Positions 1 through 8,427 of a stretch of 64,000 nucleotides of DNA are shown here, piece after piece; positions within the stretch are counted from its first letter, which is position 1; the number at the start of each line of letters is the position of its first letter. Below the pieces are notes generated by a model. The model saw nothing but the letters and a program-made list of their open reading frames with translations. It made no database searches and had not been told where the DNA came from. A program made the position numbers and the translations under genes. Source of the DNA: an uncultured Odoribacter sp. (GTDB lineage: Bacteria > Bacteroidota > Bacteroidia > Bacteroidales > Marinifilaceae); contig CALUKE010000002.1 in the NCBI GenBank assembly GCA_944321165.1, forward strand, positions 248,001-312,000, in the 5' to 3' direction.

Positions 1-1486
1 TACCGGAAGAACGGGCAATGAAAAGTGCTGCGTCGTAGGCATTTTCATGGGCTACTTGTTCTTTGAAGCGTTCGATCATACTCCCGAATTGGCGCAGTTT
101 GCTGACGATACCGCTGTTGAAAAAGACAGCTATTTTGTCCAGGTTACAGAGTACGGTCCATAAACTGACATGGTATTGGCCTGCGATCTCCCGGAGTTTG
201 TCTACCGTTGCATCACCGATACCTCGGCGGGGATAATTGATGATCCGCTTAAAGGCTTCTTCATCGTTTTGGTTGACGGTCAGACGGAAGTAACCCAGCA
301 GGTCTTTGATTTCTTTCCGTTGATAAAAAGATTGGCCGCCATAGATTTTGTATGGGATATTCCGTTTGCGGAGAGCTTCCTCTAAAATACGGGACTGTGC
401 ATTGGTCCGGTACAGGATGGCGAAATCACTGTATTCCTGCTGCTCGTAATTGGCCAACTTGAAGATTTCGTTGGTTACCTGAAAGCCCTCTTCTTTGTCT
501 GAAAGAGCCCGCAATACTTTGATCTTTTCGCCTTCCTCGTTTTTGGAAAAGGTCCGTTTGGGAATCTGTTCTTTATTTTTGCGGATGATGCTGTTGGCAG
601 CATCCACGATGGTGGTTGTCGAACGGTAGTTCTGTTCCAGTTTGTAAAGGGTGTATTCCGGGTAATCGTTTTTAAAATTCAGGATGTTTTCGATCCGGGC
701 TCCCCGAAAAGAATATATGCTCTGTGCATCGTCCCCAACGACACAGATGTTGTGATGTTGCTCTGAAAGTTTTTTGACAATCAGGTATTGGGCATAATTG
801 GTATCCTGATATTCATCGACCAGAATGTAATGGAATTTCTGTTGGTATTTGGCCAGAATATCCGGAAAATCCCGAAATAAGATGTTGGTTTGCAGCAACA
901 GGTCATCGAAATCCATGGTGTCGGTCTGTTTGCAGCGCTGTTGGTACTGTTTGTAGATCTCTCCCAGCAACGGGCGCCTGCTGGCACTGTCTTCGGAGTG
1001 AATGCGGGACGACTGGGCATAGCTTTGGGCAACGATCAGATTGTTTTTGGCCATGGAAATACGGCTGAGAATGGTGCTCGGTTTGTATACCTTGTCATCC
1101 AGTTTCAGGTCTTTGACGATGGCTTTGATCATGTTCTTGGAATCCTGGGTGTCGTAAATGGTATAACTGGAGGTATAACCTAATTTTTCCGCTTCCAACC
1201 GCAGGATTTTTGAAAATATCGCGTGGAAAGTCCCCATCCAGAGTTGATTGGCCATTTCGCTGCCCACCAGGTCTGCGATTCGTTTTTGCATTTCCCGGGC
1301 TGCCTTGTTGGTGAAGGTCAACGCTAAAATTTTATAGGGAGGGATGCCTTGCGTGAGTAGCTGGGCGATCCGATAAGTCAGTACACGGGTTTTGCCCGAT
1401 CCTGCTCCTGCGATGACCAAAGAAGGACCTTCGGTATGAATGACAGCTTCCTGCTGACTGCTGTTTAGTTCGTTTATAAAATCCAC
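1..1486 (-). CDS. UvrD/PcrA-family ATP-dependent DNA helicase (3' end outside window)
   Basis: This is a superfamily 1 helicase that unwinds DNA 3'-to-5' with ATP in repair and replication restart, acting in the cytoplasm. Reading leftwards from a GTG at 1486, the protein starts MDFINELNSSQQEAV. It shows the Q-motif, Walker A (AGAGSGKT near residue 30), motif Ia (LALTFTNKAAREMQ), the DEYQDTN Walker B motif near residue 215-220, and then GDDAQSIYSFRGA and QNYRST. About 495 residues are visible of a family length of roughly 750, so the C-terminal 2A/2B part lies beyond base 1. No in-frame ATG is available upstream, so GTG is the likely start. The helicase family is certain; PcrA, UvrD and Rep cannot be told apart without the C-terminus. 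Confidence 0.93.
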   Translation of the reverse strand, partial: MDFINELNSSQQEAVIHTEGPSLVIAGAGSGKTRVLTYRIAQLLTQGIPPYKILALTFTNKAAREMQKRIADLVGSEMANQLWMGTFHAIFSKILRLEAEKLGYTSSYTIYDTQDSKNMIKAIVKDLKLDDKVYKPSTILSRISMAKNNLIVAQSYAQSSRIHSEDSASRRPLLGEIYKQYQQRCKQTDTMDFDDLLLQTNILFRDFPDILAKYQQKFHYILVDEYQDTNYAQYLIVKKLSEQHHNICVVGDDAQSIYSFRGARIENILNFKNDYPEYTLYKLEQNYRSTTTIVDAANSIIRKNKEQIPKRTFSKNEEGEKIKVLRALSDKEEGFQVTNEIFKLANYEQQEYSDFAILYRTNAQSRILEEALRKRNIPYKIYGGQSFYQRKEIKDLLGYFRLTVNQNDEEAFKRIINYPRRGIGDATVDKLREIAGQYHVSLWTVLCNLDKIAVFFNSGIVSKLRQFGSMIERFKEQVAHENAYDAALFIARSSG

Positions 1487-1542
1487 GCTGATAAATTTTT
1501 GATCGACGGTTGATCGTTTTTCGGTGCAAAATTAAAAATTAA

Positions 1543-1581
1543 TCCCCATCCGGGCAAGCCGCTCGACCGATAACCCGGGGA
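1543..1581 (-). terminator. Possible terminator after the PepSY gene pair
   Basis: A GC-rich imperfect hairpin pairs TCCCC/GGGGA and GGG/CCC, with a bulge in the left arm (1543-1554 against 1574-1581). Read on the minus strand it is followed by TTAATTTTTAATTTTG. It lies about 65 bases beyond the stop of the last PepSY-like gene. The stem is interrupted, so this is a tentative call. Confidence 0.35.
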
Positions 1582-1644
1582 ACGACAGTGGAAGTGGCGA
1601 CAGGGAGTTGGGAGCCGATGGTACCCACGGGCGGATCGGGGAGA

Positions 1645-2118
1645 TCAGTCGTCGTAGTCTGTCAGGAAAAATTCCTGGCTGTCGAATTTTAATTCCAGCG
1701 AATTGCTGAGTTCCAACTCGTATTCCCGTTTTTTCTTTTCAATTTCCCTTACGGTAGTTCCCGGGAAGTTGCGGCTCAGGTATTCGCTGATGGGGCGCGG
1801 GATAATGGCTGGAGGAACATCTCCGTATTTGGCTTCTACTTTTTTCCATTCGCCGTTCCGACGAAATTCTATTTTTACTCCTCCGGACAGAATGACTTCG
1901 TAAGTACGGATCCAATAATCGTTTTCCTCTTTGGCAAAAGCGATTTTTTCTGTCGGAAAATGCTGCTGCAGGAAAGTTTTGGCTTGTGCTGGCAGGCTGT
2001 TTTCTCCGATGGGTTTTTCATATTCGGCCCAGATGGGCGATAATCCGAGGATTATCGCCACGATCATGATTCCGAAGACCTTGATCCAGGTGCTGCGTTT
2101 CAGTTTATTAATCGTCAT
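1645..2118 (-). CDS. PepSY-like exported protein (second of a tandem pair)
   Basis: This 157-residue protein has an N-terminal hydrophobic segment (about residues 12-30, WIKVFGIMIVAIILGLSP), so it is exported or membrane-anchored. It then carries two repeats of the PepSY-like (BLIP-like) fold with the pattern VEFRRNGEWKKVE, a proline turn, and a closing SLELKFDSQEFFLTDYDD. The upstream gene has the same layout, VEFRHDGEWKEIE ending in GYDD, so the two are tandem paralogues. They overlap by 11 bases and follow a histidine kinase gene. Proteins of this family often sit beside Bacteroidales two-component systems, which suggests a periplasmic accessory or target of that system. The biochemical role is unknown. 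Confidence 0.8.
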   Translation of the reverse strand: MTINKLKRSTWIKVFGIMIVAIILGLSPIWAEYEKPIGENSLPAQAKTFLQQHFPTEKIAFAKEENDYWIRTYEVILSGGVKIEFRRNGEWKKVEAKYGDVPPAIIPRPISEYLSRNFPGTTVREIEKKKREYELELSNSLELKFDSQEFFLTDYDD

Positions 2119-2545
2119 AACCTATCAATGCAAATTTATGGTCGAATTTAATCTCAATGTCGTTGTGTAGTTCCACCTCCCAAAGATACTGATTCCTTTC
2201 TATTTTTTTGATGCTTTGTTGTGGATTGTTTTTGGCAATGAATTCCTGGATTTGTTTGGGGACTACAGATGCCGGTACGGCATTGTATTTGCATTCGATC
2301 TCTTTCCATTCTCCGTCATGACGAAATTCGACTTTCGTACGATTGGTGTAGTATACTTCGTATTCTGCACCGAATGGCTTGACTTCTTTTTCTACATAGG
2401 CTACCTGCAGGTCTTTGAAATTCGCCTGTAAAAATTCTTGGGCTTTTTTCGGGAGCTGGTCGATGGTGATCAACTTTTCATTACGATCCGCTTTGGCAGC
2501 GAAAGTAGCTGCAACCAATAGAATAACTGTCATTAACTTTTTCAT
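2108..2545 (-). CDS. PepSY-like secreted protein (first of a tandem pair)
   Basis: This 145-residue protein begins with a cleavable-looking signal peptide (MKKLMTVILLVAATFAAKA), so it is probably periplasmic. The mature part is two PepSY-like repeats: IDQLPKKAQEFLQANF and VEFRHDGEWKEIECKY, then VVPKQIQEFI and a terminal IEIKFDHKFALIGYDD. It is the clear paralogue of the gene that overlaps its 3' end. The 121-base gap to the upstream kinase gene may hold a separate promoter, but the orientation and family pairing suggest joint function with the two-component system. It has no enzymatic motif. Confidence 0.82.
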   Translation of the reverse strand: MKKLMTVILLVAATFAAKADRNEKLITIDQLPKKAQEFLQANFKDLQVAYVEKEVKPFGAEYEVYYTNRTKVEFRHDGEWKEIECKYNAVPASVVPKQIQEFIAKNNPQQSIKKIERNQYLWEVELHNDIEIKFDHKFALIGYDD

Positions 2546-2666
2546 GGCTTTTCAATTTTATGGTTTGTAAATCATTTTACTGTTTTTGACATGACAAAGT
2601 TCGGAGAAGATTTTCTATTGAATTTAAAATAGAAGAGATCGGTATGATTTTTTTTGTTAAAAGATG

Positions 2667-3944
2667 TCATGAATTTTGAAAACGGAGTGTAAATCTATGC
2701 ATGCCGTTTGTGTAGTCGTAAGTCAGGCGGAAGTTATATTGTTCACAGACAGATCGGCAGATGGCCAGTCCAAGTCCGTTGGAATGTTCTGTTCGTTCCG
2801 CTTGATAAAAACGTTCGAAGATACGTTCTGGATCCAAGGTTTTTTCTCCTGAGTTCAGGATTTGTAATTGATGGGCATCCCAGTCGATTCGGATTTGTCC
2901 TTCGGCCGCCGTATGTACCCAGGCATTCCGTAACAGATTGCCGATCAGTTGTTCGGCCAGTTGTTCGTTTAGGGTGACGAACAACGGATGTGGGGAAGGA
3001 AGCTGGAGATGCAGGTTTTTGTATTCGAAAACTTCCTGCAGGTCTTCACAAAAGACGTGGATCAGGGTTTCGATATTTACTTCGCTTGTTTCGAAGTAGG
3101 CTCCGTTTTCGATGCGTGTCAGTTGTAGCAGATCGCGTTGCAAACGTCCCAGGCGTTTCAATGGACGCTGGATTTTGTAGAGATCGGCTTGCAATTCTTC
3201 TGTCAGATCGGTTTTCTGTTGGATGCGTTCCAGCTGATTGAGGCAAACGGCCAGCGGGGTTTGCATCTCATGGGCTGCATTGTCGACGAACTGCCGCTGT
3301 TGATCGTACAATTGTTTCATCCGGCCGACCTGCTGATTGGCCGCTTCGTTCAATTGCTGGAATTCCCGAACCCGGGTGGTATATCGGAACAGAGCGTTGT
3401 TATGTTTCAGATCGAATTCGTTCATCCAGCGGAGAAGGGCATATAACGGACTCATATTGTATTGGATGACGAGGAAATTAATGATTAAAATGAGGGTGAA
3501 TAAAGTCAGGTATAAGTACGCAACTCCTTTTAGAATCGCTAAACGCAGTTCCTGAAGATGTAATATCGGGCTGGATACCTGTAGCAGAATGGGGTGTTCG
3601 TCGGCATTTCGGAAAATAGTTTGCAGAATCCGGGCCGGTTGTCGGCTGCCGGTGTTGTCCGTTTTTATTTCTCCAGTGGAAAAGAGAAGGTGGGGATGGG
3701 TGTTGGCATAGTTTTCCGTGATGGGAGTAACCGTATAGGCAAAAGAGGTTTCGCTTCCCTGCAGAGGCAGTTCTGTTTTTGATAGGTAGCGTTGCATGAT
3801 GTTTTCGGAAATCTGTATCAACGAGCCGTCTACTTCCCGCATGATCTTGTTTTTCAATGAATAGTAGAAAAGAACCGACCAGACGGACAGGCCGATCACG
3901 AGTACGATGGCCATGTTGATCATGATGCGGCTGATGAGTTTCAT
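2667..3944 (-). CDS. Two-component sensor histidine kinase
   Basis: This 425-residue inner-membrane kinase has a transmembrane segment at residues 8-30, a periplasmic loop of about 100 residues, and a second membrane segment near 137-160. The cytoplasmic part has the H-box AAHEMQTPLAV (phospho-accepting His near residue 224), an N-box LIGNLLRNAW and a G-box SNGLGLAICRSV. It phosphorylates the OmpR-type regulator encoded immediately upstream; start and stop overlap in an ATGA (3941-3944), so the two are translationally coupled. The periplasmic region resembles no sensor domain I recognise, so the signal is unknown. The downstream PepSY-like proteins are plausible partners. Confidence 0.93.
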   Translation of the reverse strand: MKLISRIMINMAIVLVIGLSVWSVLFYYSLKNKIMREVDGSLIQISENIMQRYLSKTELPLQGSETSFAYTVTPITENYANTHPHLLFSTGEIKTDNTGSRQPARILQTIFRNADEHPILLQVSSPILHLQELRLAILKGVAYLYLTLFTLILIINFLVIQYNMSPLYALLRWMNEFDLKHNNALFRYTTRVREFQQLNEAANQQVGRMKQLYDQQRQFVDNAAHEMQTPLAVCLNQLERIQQKTDLTEELQADLYKIQRPLKRLGRLQRDLLQLTRIENGAYFETSEVNIETLIHVFCEDLQEVFEYKNLHLQLPSPHPLFVTLNEQLAEQLIGNLLRNAWVHTAAEGQIRIDWDAHQLQILNSGEKTLDPERIFERFYQAERTEHSNGLGLAICRSVCEQYNFRLTYDYTNGMHRFTLRFQNS

Positions 3945-4624
3945 GCTTCTTCTCCTTCCGTCAGTTTGTATCCGAAGCCGTAGATTGCCTGAATCGAGAG
4001 ACTGGCATGGCTTTCTTTTAATTTGCGTTTCAGGTTTGCCACCTGTTGATAAAGGTAACTGTAGTTGTCCGATTGGTCGGCGTGGTCTCCCCAGACTGCT
4101 TCAGCCAGGGTCTGTTTGTCTACGACACGTCCCGGACGAGTCAGAAAATAGTACAGAATGTGGTATTCTTTGTGTAGCAGATTCAATGGTTTCCCGTTGA
4201 CATAAACGCTACGATCATCCGGATTCAGTCGGACGTTACCGTTTTGTATCCAGTGGGTACCGACCCCGCTGCGGCGGATCAGGCTTTTTACCCTGGCCAG
4301 CAGTTCGGCCAGGTGGAAGGGTTTGGGCAGGTAATCGTCGGCTCCCAGGTCCAGTCCCAGTACTTTATCTTCGACGGAATTTTTGGCGGAGGTGATGATC
4401 ACCCGGGAGGCACTTCCCTTTTGGCTCAGTTGTTCCAATAATTGTCGGCCATCTCCGTCCGGCAGCATGATATCCAAAAGGATACAGTCGTATTCGTACA
4501 GAGCCAGTTTTTCTTCAGCTTCTGCGTAGGTCATTGCTGTTTCTACTACATATCCGGCTTCTCGCAGAGTTTCCGTCATCAATTGGCGCAATTCGCTTTC
4601 ATCTTCAATAATCAGTAACTTCAT
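3941..4624 (-). CDS. OmpR/PhoB-family response regulator
   Basis: This 227-residue DNA-binding regulator starts MKLLIIEDESELRQL with the acidic pocket. The phospho-accepting Asp is in DCILLDIMLPDGDG near residue 53. The conserved Thr/Ser (VIITSAK) and the Lys (DYLPKPF) follow. The C-terminal half is a winged helix with DPDDRSVYVNGKPLNLLHKE-type sequence and a recognition helix around YLYQQVANLKRKL. A longer reading frame extends upstream, but it runs into rluD and lacks family similarity, so ATG 4624 is chosen. The gene lies 11 bases after rluD and overlaps the kinase gene by four bases. Confidence 0.94.
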   Translation of the reverse strand: MKLLIIEDESELRQLMTETLREAGYVVETAMTYAEAEEKLALYEYDCILLDIMLPDGDGRQLLEQLSQKGSASRVIITSAKNSVEDKVLGLDLGADDYLPKPFHLAELLARVKSLIRRSGVGTHWIQNGNVRLNPDDRSVYVNGKPLNLLHKEYHILYYFLTRPGRVVDKQTLAEAVWGDHADQSDNYSYLYQQVANLKRKLKESHASLSIQAIYGFGYKLTEGEEA

Positions 4625-4635
4625 GTTTGGAATGC

Positions 4636-5697
4636 TTACTTGATTTCTTCTCTGTTTTGTACATAAGTTCTCCATTTCTGGATGAGCTGTTGCATATCTT
4701 CCGGTATTTCGGAATCGAAAGACATCCGTTGTCCTGTCGTTGGATGGTCGAAGCCCAGGGTTTTGGCATGCAAAGCTTGCCGGGGACATATGTCAAAACA
4801 GTTATTGACGAACTGTTTGTATTTGGAGAAGGTTGTTCCTTTCAGGATCTCATTGCCGCCATATTCCCTGTCATTGAACAACGGATGTTTGATGTATTTG
4901 AAATGGGCCCGGATCTGATGGGTGCGACCTGTTTCGAGAATACACTCTACGACATTGACATAGCCGAGTCGTTCCATTACCCGGTAGTGGGTGACTGCAT
5001 GTTTGCCATGACTGCCGTCGGGGAAGCAGGCCATGATCTTACGGTTGGTGAGATTGCGGCCGATGTGTCCGGTTATTGTCCCTTGCTCGTTTTCCAGGTT
5101 TCCCCAGCAGACCGCTACGTACTTCCGGTCGGAAGTTTTGTTGAAAAATTGCAGGCTGAGGTTGGTTTTGGCCCTTTCGGTCTTGGCAATAACCAACAAT
5201 CCGGAAGTGTCTTTATCAATGCGGTGAACCAGGCCCGGACGTGGATCGTCGGTTTTAAATAACGGATTGTCCTTCAGGTGCCAGGCCAAAGCATTCACCA
5301 GAGTACCGGTGTAATGACCGTAAGAAGGATGGACCACCATGCCTGCCGGTTTATTCAATACGATCAGTTCTTCGTCTTCGTAAAGGATGTTCAACGGGAT
5401 GTTTTCCGGTATGATTTCAATTTCCCGTCGAGGATACGACATGACTACCGAAACGATGTCTTTGGGTTTTACCTTGTAACTGGATTTTACCGCTTTACCG
5501 TTCACGAGGATGTTACCGGCTTCTGCCGCTTCCTGGATTTTGGTTCGGGATGCATTCGGTAAGCGGGAAAGGAGAAATTTATCTACCCGGAGCAATGTCT
5601 GTCCGCTGTCGGCTTCGATCCGATAGTGTTCATACATTTCGGCGGTTTGTCCTTCTTCTTCGTCGTCTAATAATTCTTCTTCCTCAAATTCAGTCAT
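4636..5697 (-). CDS. rluD: RluD-family 23S rRNA pseudouridine synthase
   Basis: This 353-residue enzyme isomerises uridines to pseudouridine in large-subunit rRNA. It has an acidic N-terminal tail (EEEELLDDEEEG), then an S4 RNA-binding domain (RVDKFLLSRLPNASRTKIQ, VNGKAVKSSYKVK). The catalytic domain has the signature HRIDKDTSGLLVIAKT, whose Asp (near residue 161) is the catalytic residue, and the GRTHQIRAHF motif. It lies 19 bases downstream of the PASTA gene and 11 bases upstream of the response regulator, so it is part of an apparent operon. RluD is the best family assignment; RluC-like specificity cannot be excluded. Confidence 0.92.
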   Translation of the reverse strand: MTEFEEEELLDDEEEGQTAEMYEHYRIEADSGQTLLRVDKFLLSRLPNASRTKIQEAAEAGNILVNGKAVKSSYKVKPKDIVSVVMSYPRREIEIIPENIPLNILYEDEELIVLNKPAGMVVHPSYGHYTGTLVNALAWHLKDNPLFKTDDPRPGLVHRIDKDTSGLLVIAKTERAKTNLSLQFFNKTSDRKYVAVCWGNLENEQGTITGHIGRNLTNRKIMACFPDGSHGKHAVTHYRVMERLGYVNVVECILETGRTHQIRAHFKYIKHPLFNDREYGGNEILKGTTFSKYKQFVNNCFDICPRQALHAKTLGFDHPTTGQRMSFDSEIPEDMQQLIQKWRTYVQNREEIK

Positions 5698-5716
5698 CGG
5701 GTTACAGATTTTGGAG

Positions 5717-6520
5717 TTATGGAGTGACTGTGAGGGAGTCTAAGGCGGCTATCTTTTCCTGTTCCAGGGTGATGTGCAGGCGAATGTATGAACCGGCCTC
5801 GATGAGATCTTCATCACAGGGCTCCTGTTGATATATGATGGCAGCATACGCATCGTTCTTGTTTTTGATGCTGGCATCCGGAATGACTTCTCCGACATTG
5901 AGATAGGATTTCCGGAGGATGTCGATGGCTTCTTGCAGGCTTTTCCCTCTTAATTGGGGAAGAGTCACCGTGTTGTTTCCGTTTCCGCTTCCCAAAACAA
6001 TGTCGATTTGCGATCCTTTGATCAACAGGCTGCCGGGAACGATGTTGACACTGTCGTGTTTCAGATCTAATACTAAATTTCGGAATTCAGAGGGTGCATA
6101 TTCGATGTGGCCGATTTTAAAGCCTAAACTGGTCAATGTTTGCAAAGTTTGTCGATAAGCTGCGTTCTGCAGGTTCGGAACTGTGATTTTTTCCGGATTC
6201 TGGGCATTGATGATCAAGTGGATCAGACGGTTTTCCTTGACATGCGAACCGGCTAACGGAGACTGTTCAAGTACGACCCCGGGTCTTGAATCTTCATCGT
6301 ACAGAGAATCGATGATTTCGATTCGAAGATGGGTATGCCGGGCCATTTCGAGCGCTTCTTCTTCTGTTAAATCATGAAAAGCCGGTACCACGATAAATTC
6401 TCCGTGTTGAGTATAGGTTTCCAGCCGGGACAGGACCAGGTAACCGATGAGACAAAAGAGAAGGATGGCCGCAATGATATTCAGGGAGAAGAAAGTTAGT
6501 TTTTCCGTATTTTTTTTCAT
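5717..6520 (-). CDS. Membrane-anchored PASTA-domain protein
   Basis: This 267-residue protein has one N-terminal transmembrane anchor (residues 11-31, LNIIAAILLFCLIGYLVLS) and three extracytoplasmic PASTA repeats at about 40-110, 113-181 and 187-257. Typical PASTA turns are visible: VVPAFHDLTEEEALEMAR, GVVLEQSPLAGSHVKE, VTLPQLRGKSLQEAI and IIYQQEPCDEDLI. PASTA repeats bind muropeptides or other cell-wall ligands in kinases and penicillin-binding proteins, but this protein has neither a kinase nor a transpeptidase domain. Stand-alone anchored PASTA proteins occur upstream of rluD in Bacteroidales. A role in peptidoglycan sensing or septal localisation is inference. Confidence 0.88.
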   Translation of the reverse strand: MKKNTEKLTFFSLNIIAAILLFCLIGYLVLSRLETYTQHGEFIVVPAFHDLTEEEALEMARHTHLRIEIIDSLYDEDSRPGVVLEQSPLAGSHVKENRLIHLIINAQNPEKITVPNLQNAAYRQTLQTLTSLGFKIGHIEYAPSEFRNLVLDLKHDSVNIVPGSLLIKGSQIDIVLGSGNGNNTVTLPQLRGKSLQEAIDILRKSYLNVGEVIPDASIKNKNDAYAAIIYQQEPCDEDLIEAGSYIRLHITLEQEKIAALDSLTVTP

Positions 6521-6570
6521 CGTTTCCAGTTATTTGTCGGGCTTTGGCTCTGCCCGTATTCATTATCCTG

Positions 6571-6578
6571 CAAAAATA
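6571..6578 (-). promoter_or_regulatory. -7 element of PASTA/rluD/two-component operon
   Basis: The minus strand reads TATTTTTG, a match to the Bacteroidota -7 consensus TAnnTTTG, about 50 bases before the PASTA gene start. No clear -33 TTG was seen at the right spacing. Confidence 0.5.
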
Positions 6579-6610
6579 GCGCAGATTTTTAAATTATCTA
6601 CTATTTTTTC

Positions 6611-6618
6611 TAAATTTG
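6611..6618 (+). promoter_or_regulatory. -7 element of the LysM/binding-protein gene
   Basis: TAAATTTG matches TAnnTTTG and lies 21 bases before the chosen ATG at 6640. The in-frame TTG at 6616 falls inside this element, which argues against the longer start. Confidence 0.5.
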
Positions 6619-6639
6619 CTGCCAATAATATGGAGATTT

Positions 6640-8391
6640 ATGTTTAGATTGTTTCTGCTGTTTTTTTTATTGGGATTCTGCTGTGAAGTGTCCGGACAGG
6701 GAGTTACGGTAACCAAATCTACGGATATCGTAGTGATTCGGGGAAAAAGTTATTATTTGCACACGGTGCAACCGGGACAGACCTTCTTTTCCATTTGCAA
6801 GGCTTATGGAGTGGACGTGGAGGAGGTCAAGAAATTGAATGAAAAAGAAGGAAATGATTTGAGTCTGTACGAAGTGTTAAAGATACCTTTTGTGGAAGCT
6901 TTTGTACAGCAGGATGATAAATATTATTATCATAAAGTGGAAAAGGGGGAAACTTTTTATTCGATTGCCCGGCTTTACAAGATGAAACCGAAACGTTTGA
7001 TGAAGCTGAATGAAGAGTATGATCCGAATACTCCTTTGGCAATCGGAGCTGTGGTGAAATTGCCGTTGGCGGAGATTGATCTCTCTTCTCTGCCGGCAGA
7101 TCGGACAAAAGGCTTCTTGTCTTCGGAGCAGCGGGAAGCGGAAAAACAGTTGGAAAACAGATCGGTGACCGATATTTTGCAGGAAGGATTGATGCCAAAG
7201 CAGGATACGGAAACTACGATTCCTTTGGAGGAAGAGAAAGAAGGAGTCGATGAGAAGGTAGCGGTTCCGGATTATATTTCCGAAGTGGTGATGCCTACCG
7301 ATCCTTTTGTTAAGGTTGCCTTATTGCTGCCCTTTTCTGCCAAAGAATACCCGACTTTTGTAGATACGCTGGTCGGCAAGCTGCCTGTACATATTTCTGC
7401 CCGTTCGGAACAGTTCCTGACCTTTTATGAGGGAGTTTTGTTGGCTGTCGACAGTTTGAAAAGCCAGGGGTGTCGGATTGATTTGAAAGTATTGGATACG
7501 GAACGCAGTGCTGAAAAAACTTATTTGTTGGCAGATCAGCTTAATTCGTGGAAACCCGATTTGATCATTGGACCGGTATACGGTTCTGTATATAAGGCTT
7601 TGATTGCCCGTCTCGACAATCAGAATATTCCGGTAATATATCCCTTGTCTTCCCGTAATGAAGGATTTGGAAATTATCCGAATTTCATTCAGATAAATCC
7701 TTCTGCGGAGGTATTGACGGATGTGATGTGCGACTGGCTGAACGAGCAGGCGAAGCAGGCGAATCTGATCACACTGAATGTGGGAGGAAAGGCGGAATCG
7801 GAAGAGATGGAAGCCTTTAAAGATCGTATGCATCAAATAAACGGAATGAACTTTTATAATTGGAGTGCAACCGAGATGCCTTTGAACGGTTTGCGTATGT
7901 TGCTATTGCCGGATCGGGAAAATATCCTTGTATTGCCGACCCTTCAGGAAGCTCAGGTCATTAAGATTCTGCCGGTGTTGTCGGCTTTGACCGATGATTA
8001 TCGCATTACGGTGCTCGGTTTCCCGGAATGGCAGACATTTACATCCGTTGATCACGAGACTTATTTTAAATTGAATACCAAGTTATTTACTTACAGTTAT
8101 GTCGATCAGGCTGCCGCGGTAAGCAAACATTTTGCCGTGAAATATCGGAAATATTTTTATACGGAACCGACCAATTTGGCTTACAAGGCCTTTGATTTGG
8201 GATTGTATTTTATCGGTTTGGCTGCCAAGTACCGGGATCGAACCCTGGATGCTCTTGAATTTTATCCAGGCAACGAAGCCTTTTCCCGTTTTTATTTTCA
8301 GAAAATTCCAAATCAGTTGGGAAAGGAAAATCGGGGATTCTTTATTGTTAATTTCGGATCGGATTATCGTCTGAAGATGGAATCACTTTGA
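6640..8391 (+). CDS. LysM-repeat protein fused to a periplasmic-binding-like domain
   Basis: This is a 583-residue exported protein. The signal peptide is MFRLFLLFFLLGFCCEVSGQ. Two LysM peptidoglycan-binding repeats follow at about residues 33-85 (YYLHTVQPGQTFFSICKAYG) and 94-145 (YYHKVEKGETFYSIARLYK). After a linker rich in Glu and Lys, residues 220-583 resemble the type 1 periplasmic-binding (Leu/Ile/Val receptor) fold: VKVALLLPFSAKEYPTF, FYEGVLLAVDSLKSQG, LIIGPVYGSVYKALI, VIYPLSSRNEG. No ABC transporter genes are adjacent, so the binding fold may be structural or may sense a ligand at the wall. ATG 6640 is preferred because it opens a clean signal peptide and GGAG lies just upstream. Confidence 0.85.
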   Translation: MFRLFLLFFLLGFCCEVSGQGVTVTKSTDIVVIRGKSYYLHTVQPGQTFFSICKAYGVDVEEVKKLNEKEGNDLSLYEVLKIPFVEAFVQQDDKYYYHKVEKGETFYSIARLYKMKPKRLMKLNEEYDPNTPLAIGAVVKLPLAEIDLSSLPADRTKGFLSSEQREAEKQLENRSVTDILQEGLMPKQDTETTIPLEEEKEGVDEKVAVPDYISEVVMPTDPFVKVALLLPFSAKEYPTFVDTLVGKLPVHISARSEQFLTFYEGVLLAVDSLKSQGCRIDLKVLDTERSAEKTYLLADQLNSWKPDLIIGPVYGSVYKALIARLDNQNIPVIYPLSSRNEGFGNYPNFIQINPSAEVLTDVMCDWLNEQAKQANLITLNVGGKAESEEMEAFKDRMHQINGMNFYNWSATEMPLNGLRMLLLPDRENILVLPTLQEAQVIKILPVLSALTDDYRITVLGFPEWQTFTSVDHETYFKLNTKLFTYSYVDQAAAVSKHFAVKYRKYFYTEPTNLAYKAFDLGLYFIGLAAKYRDRTLDALEFYPGNEAFSRFYFQKIPNQLGKENRGFFIVNFGSDYRLKMESL

Positions 8392-8427
8392 TCCGCTATC
8401 AAGCTGGGTACTGTTTTCCCGGAATGA

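Noticed and set aside
4627..5262. Open frame of about 211 codons on the plus strand within rluD
   Set aside because: It is fully antisense to the RluD catalytic domain and shows no family similarity.
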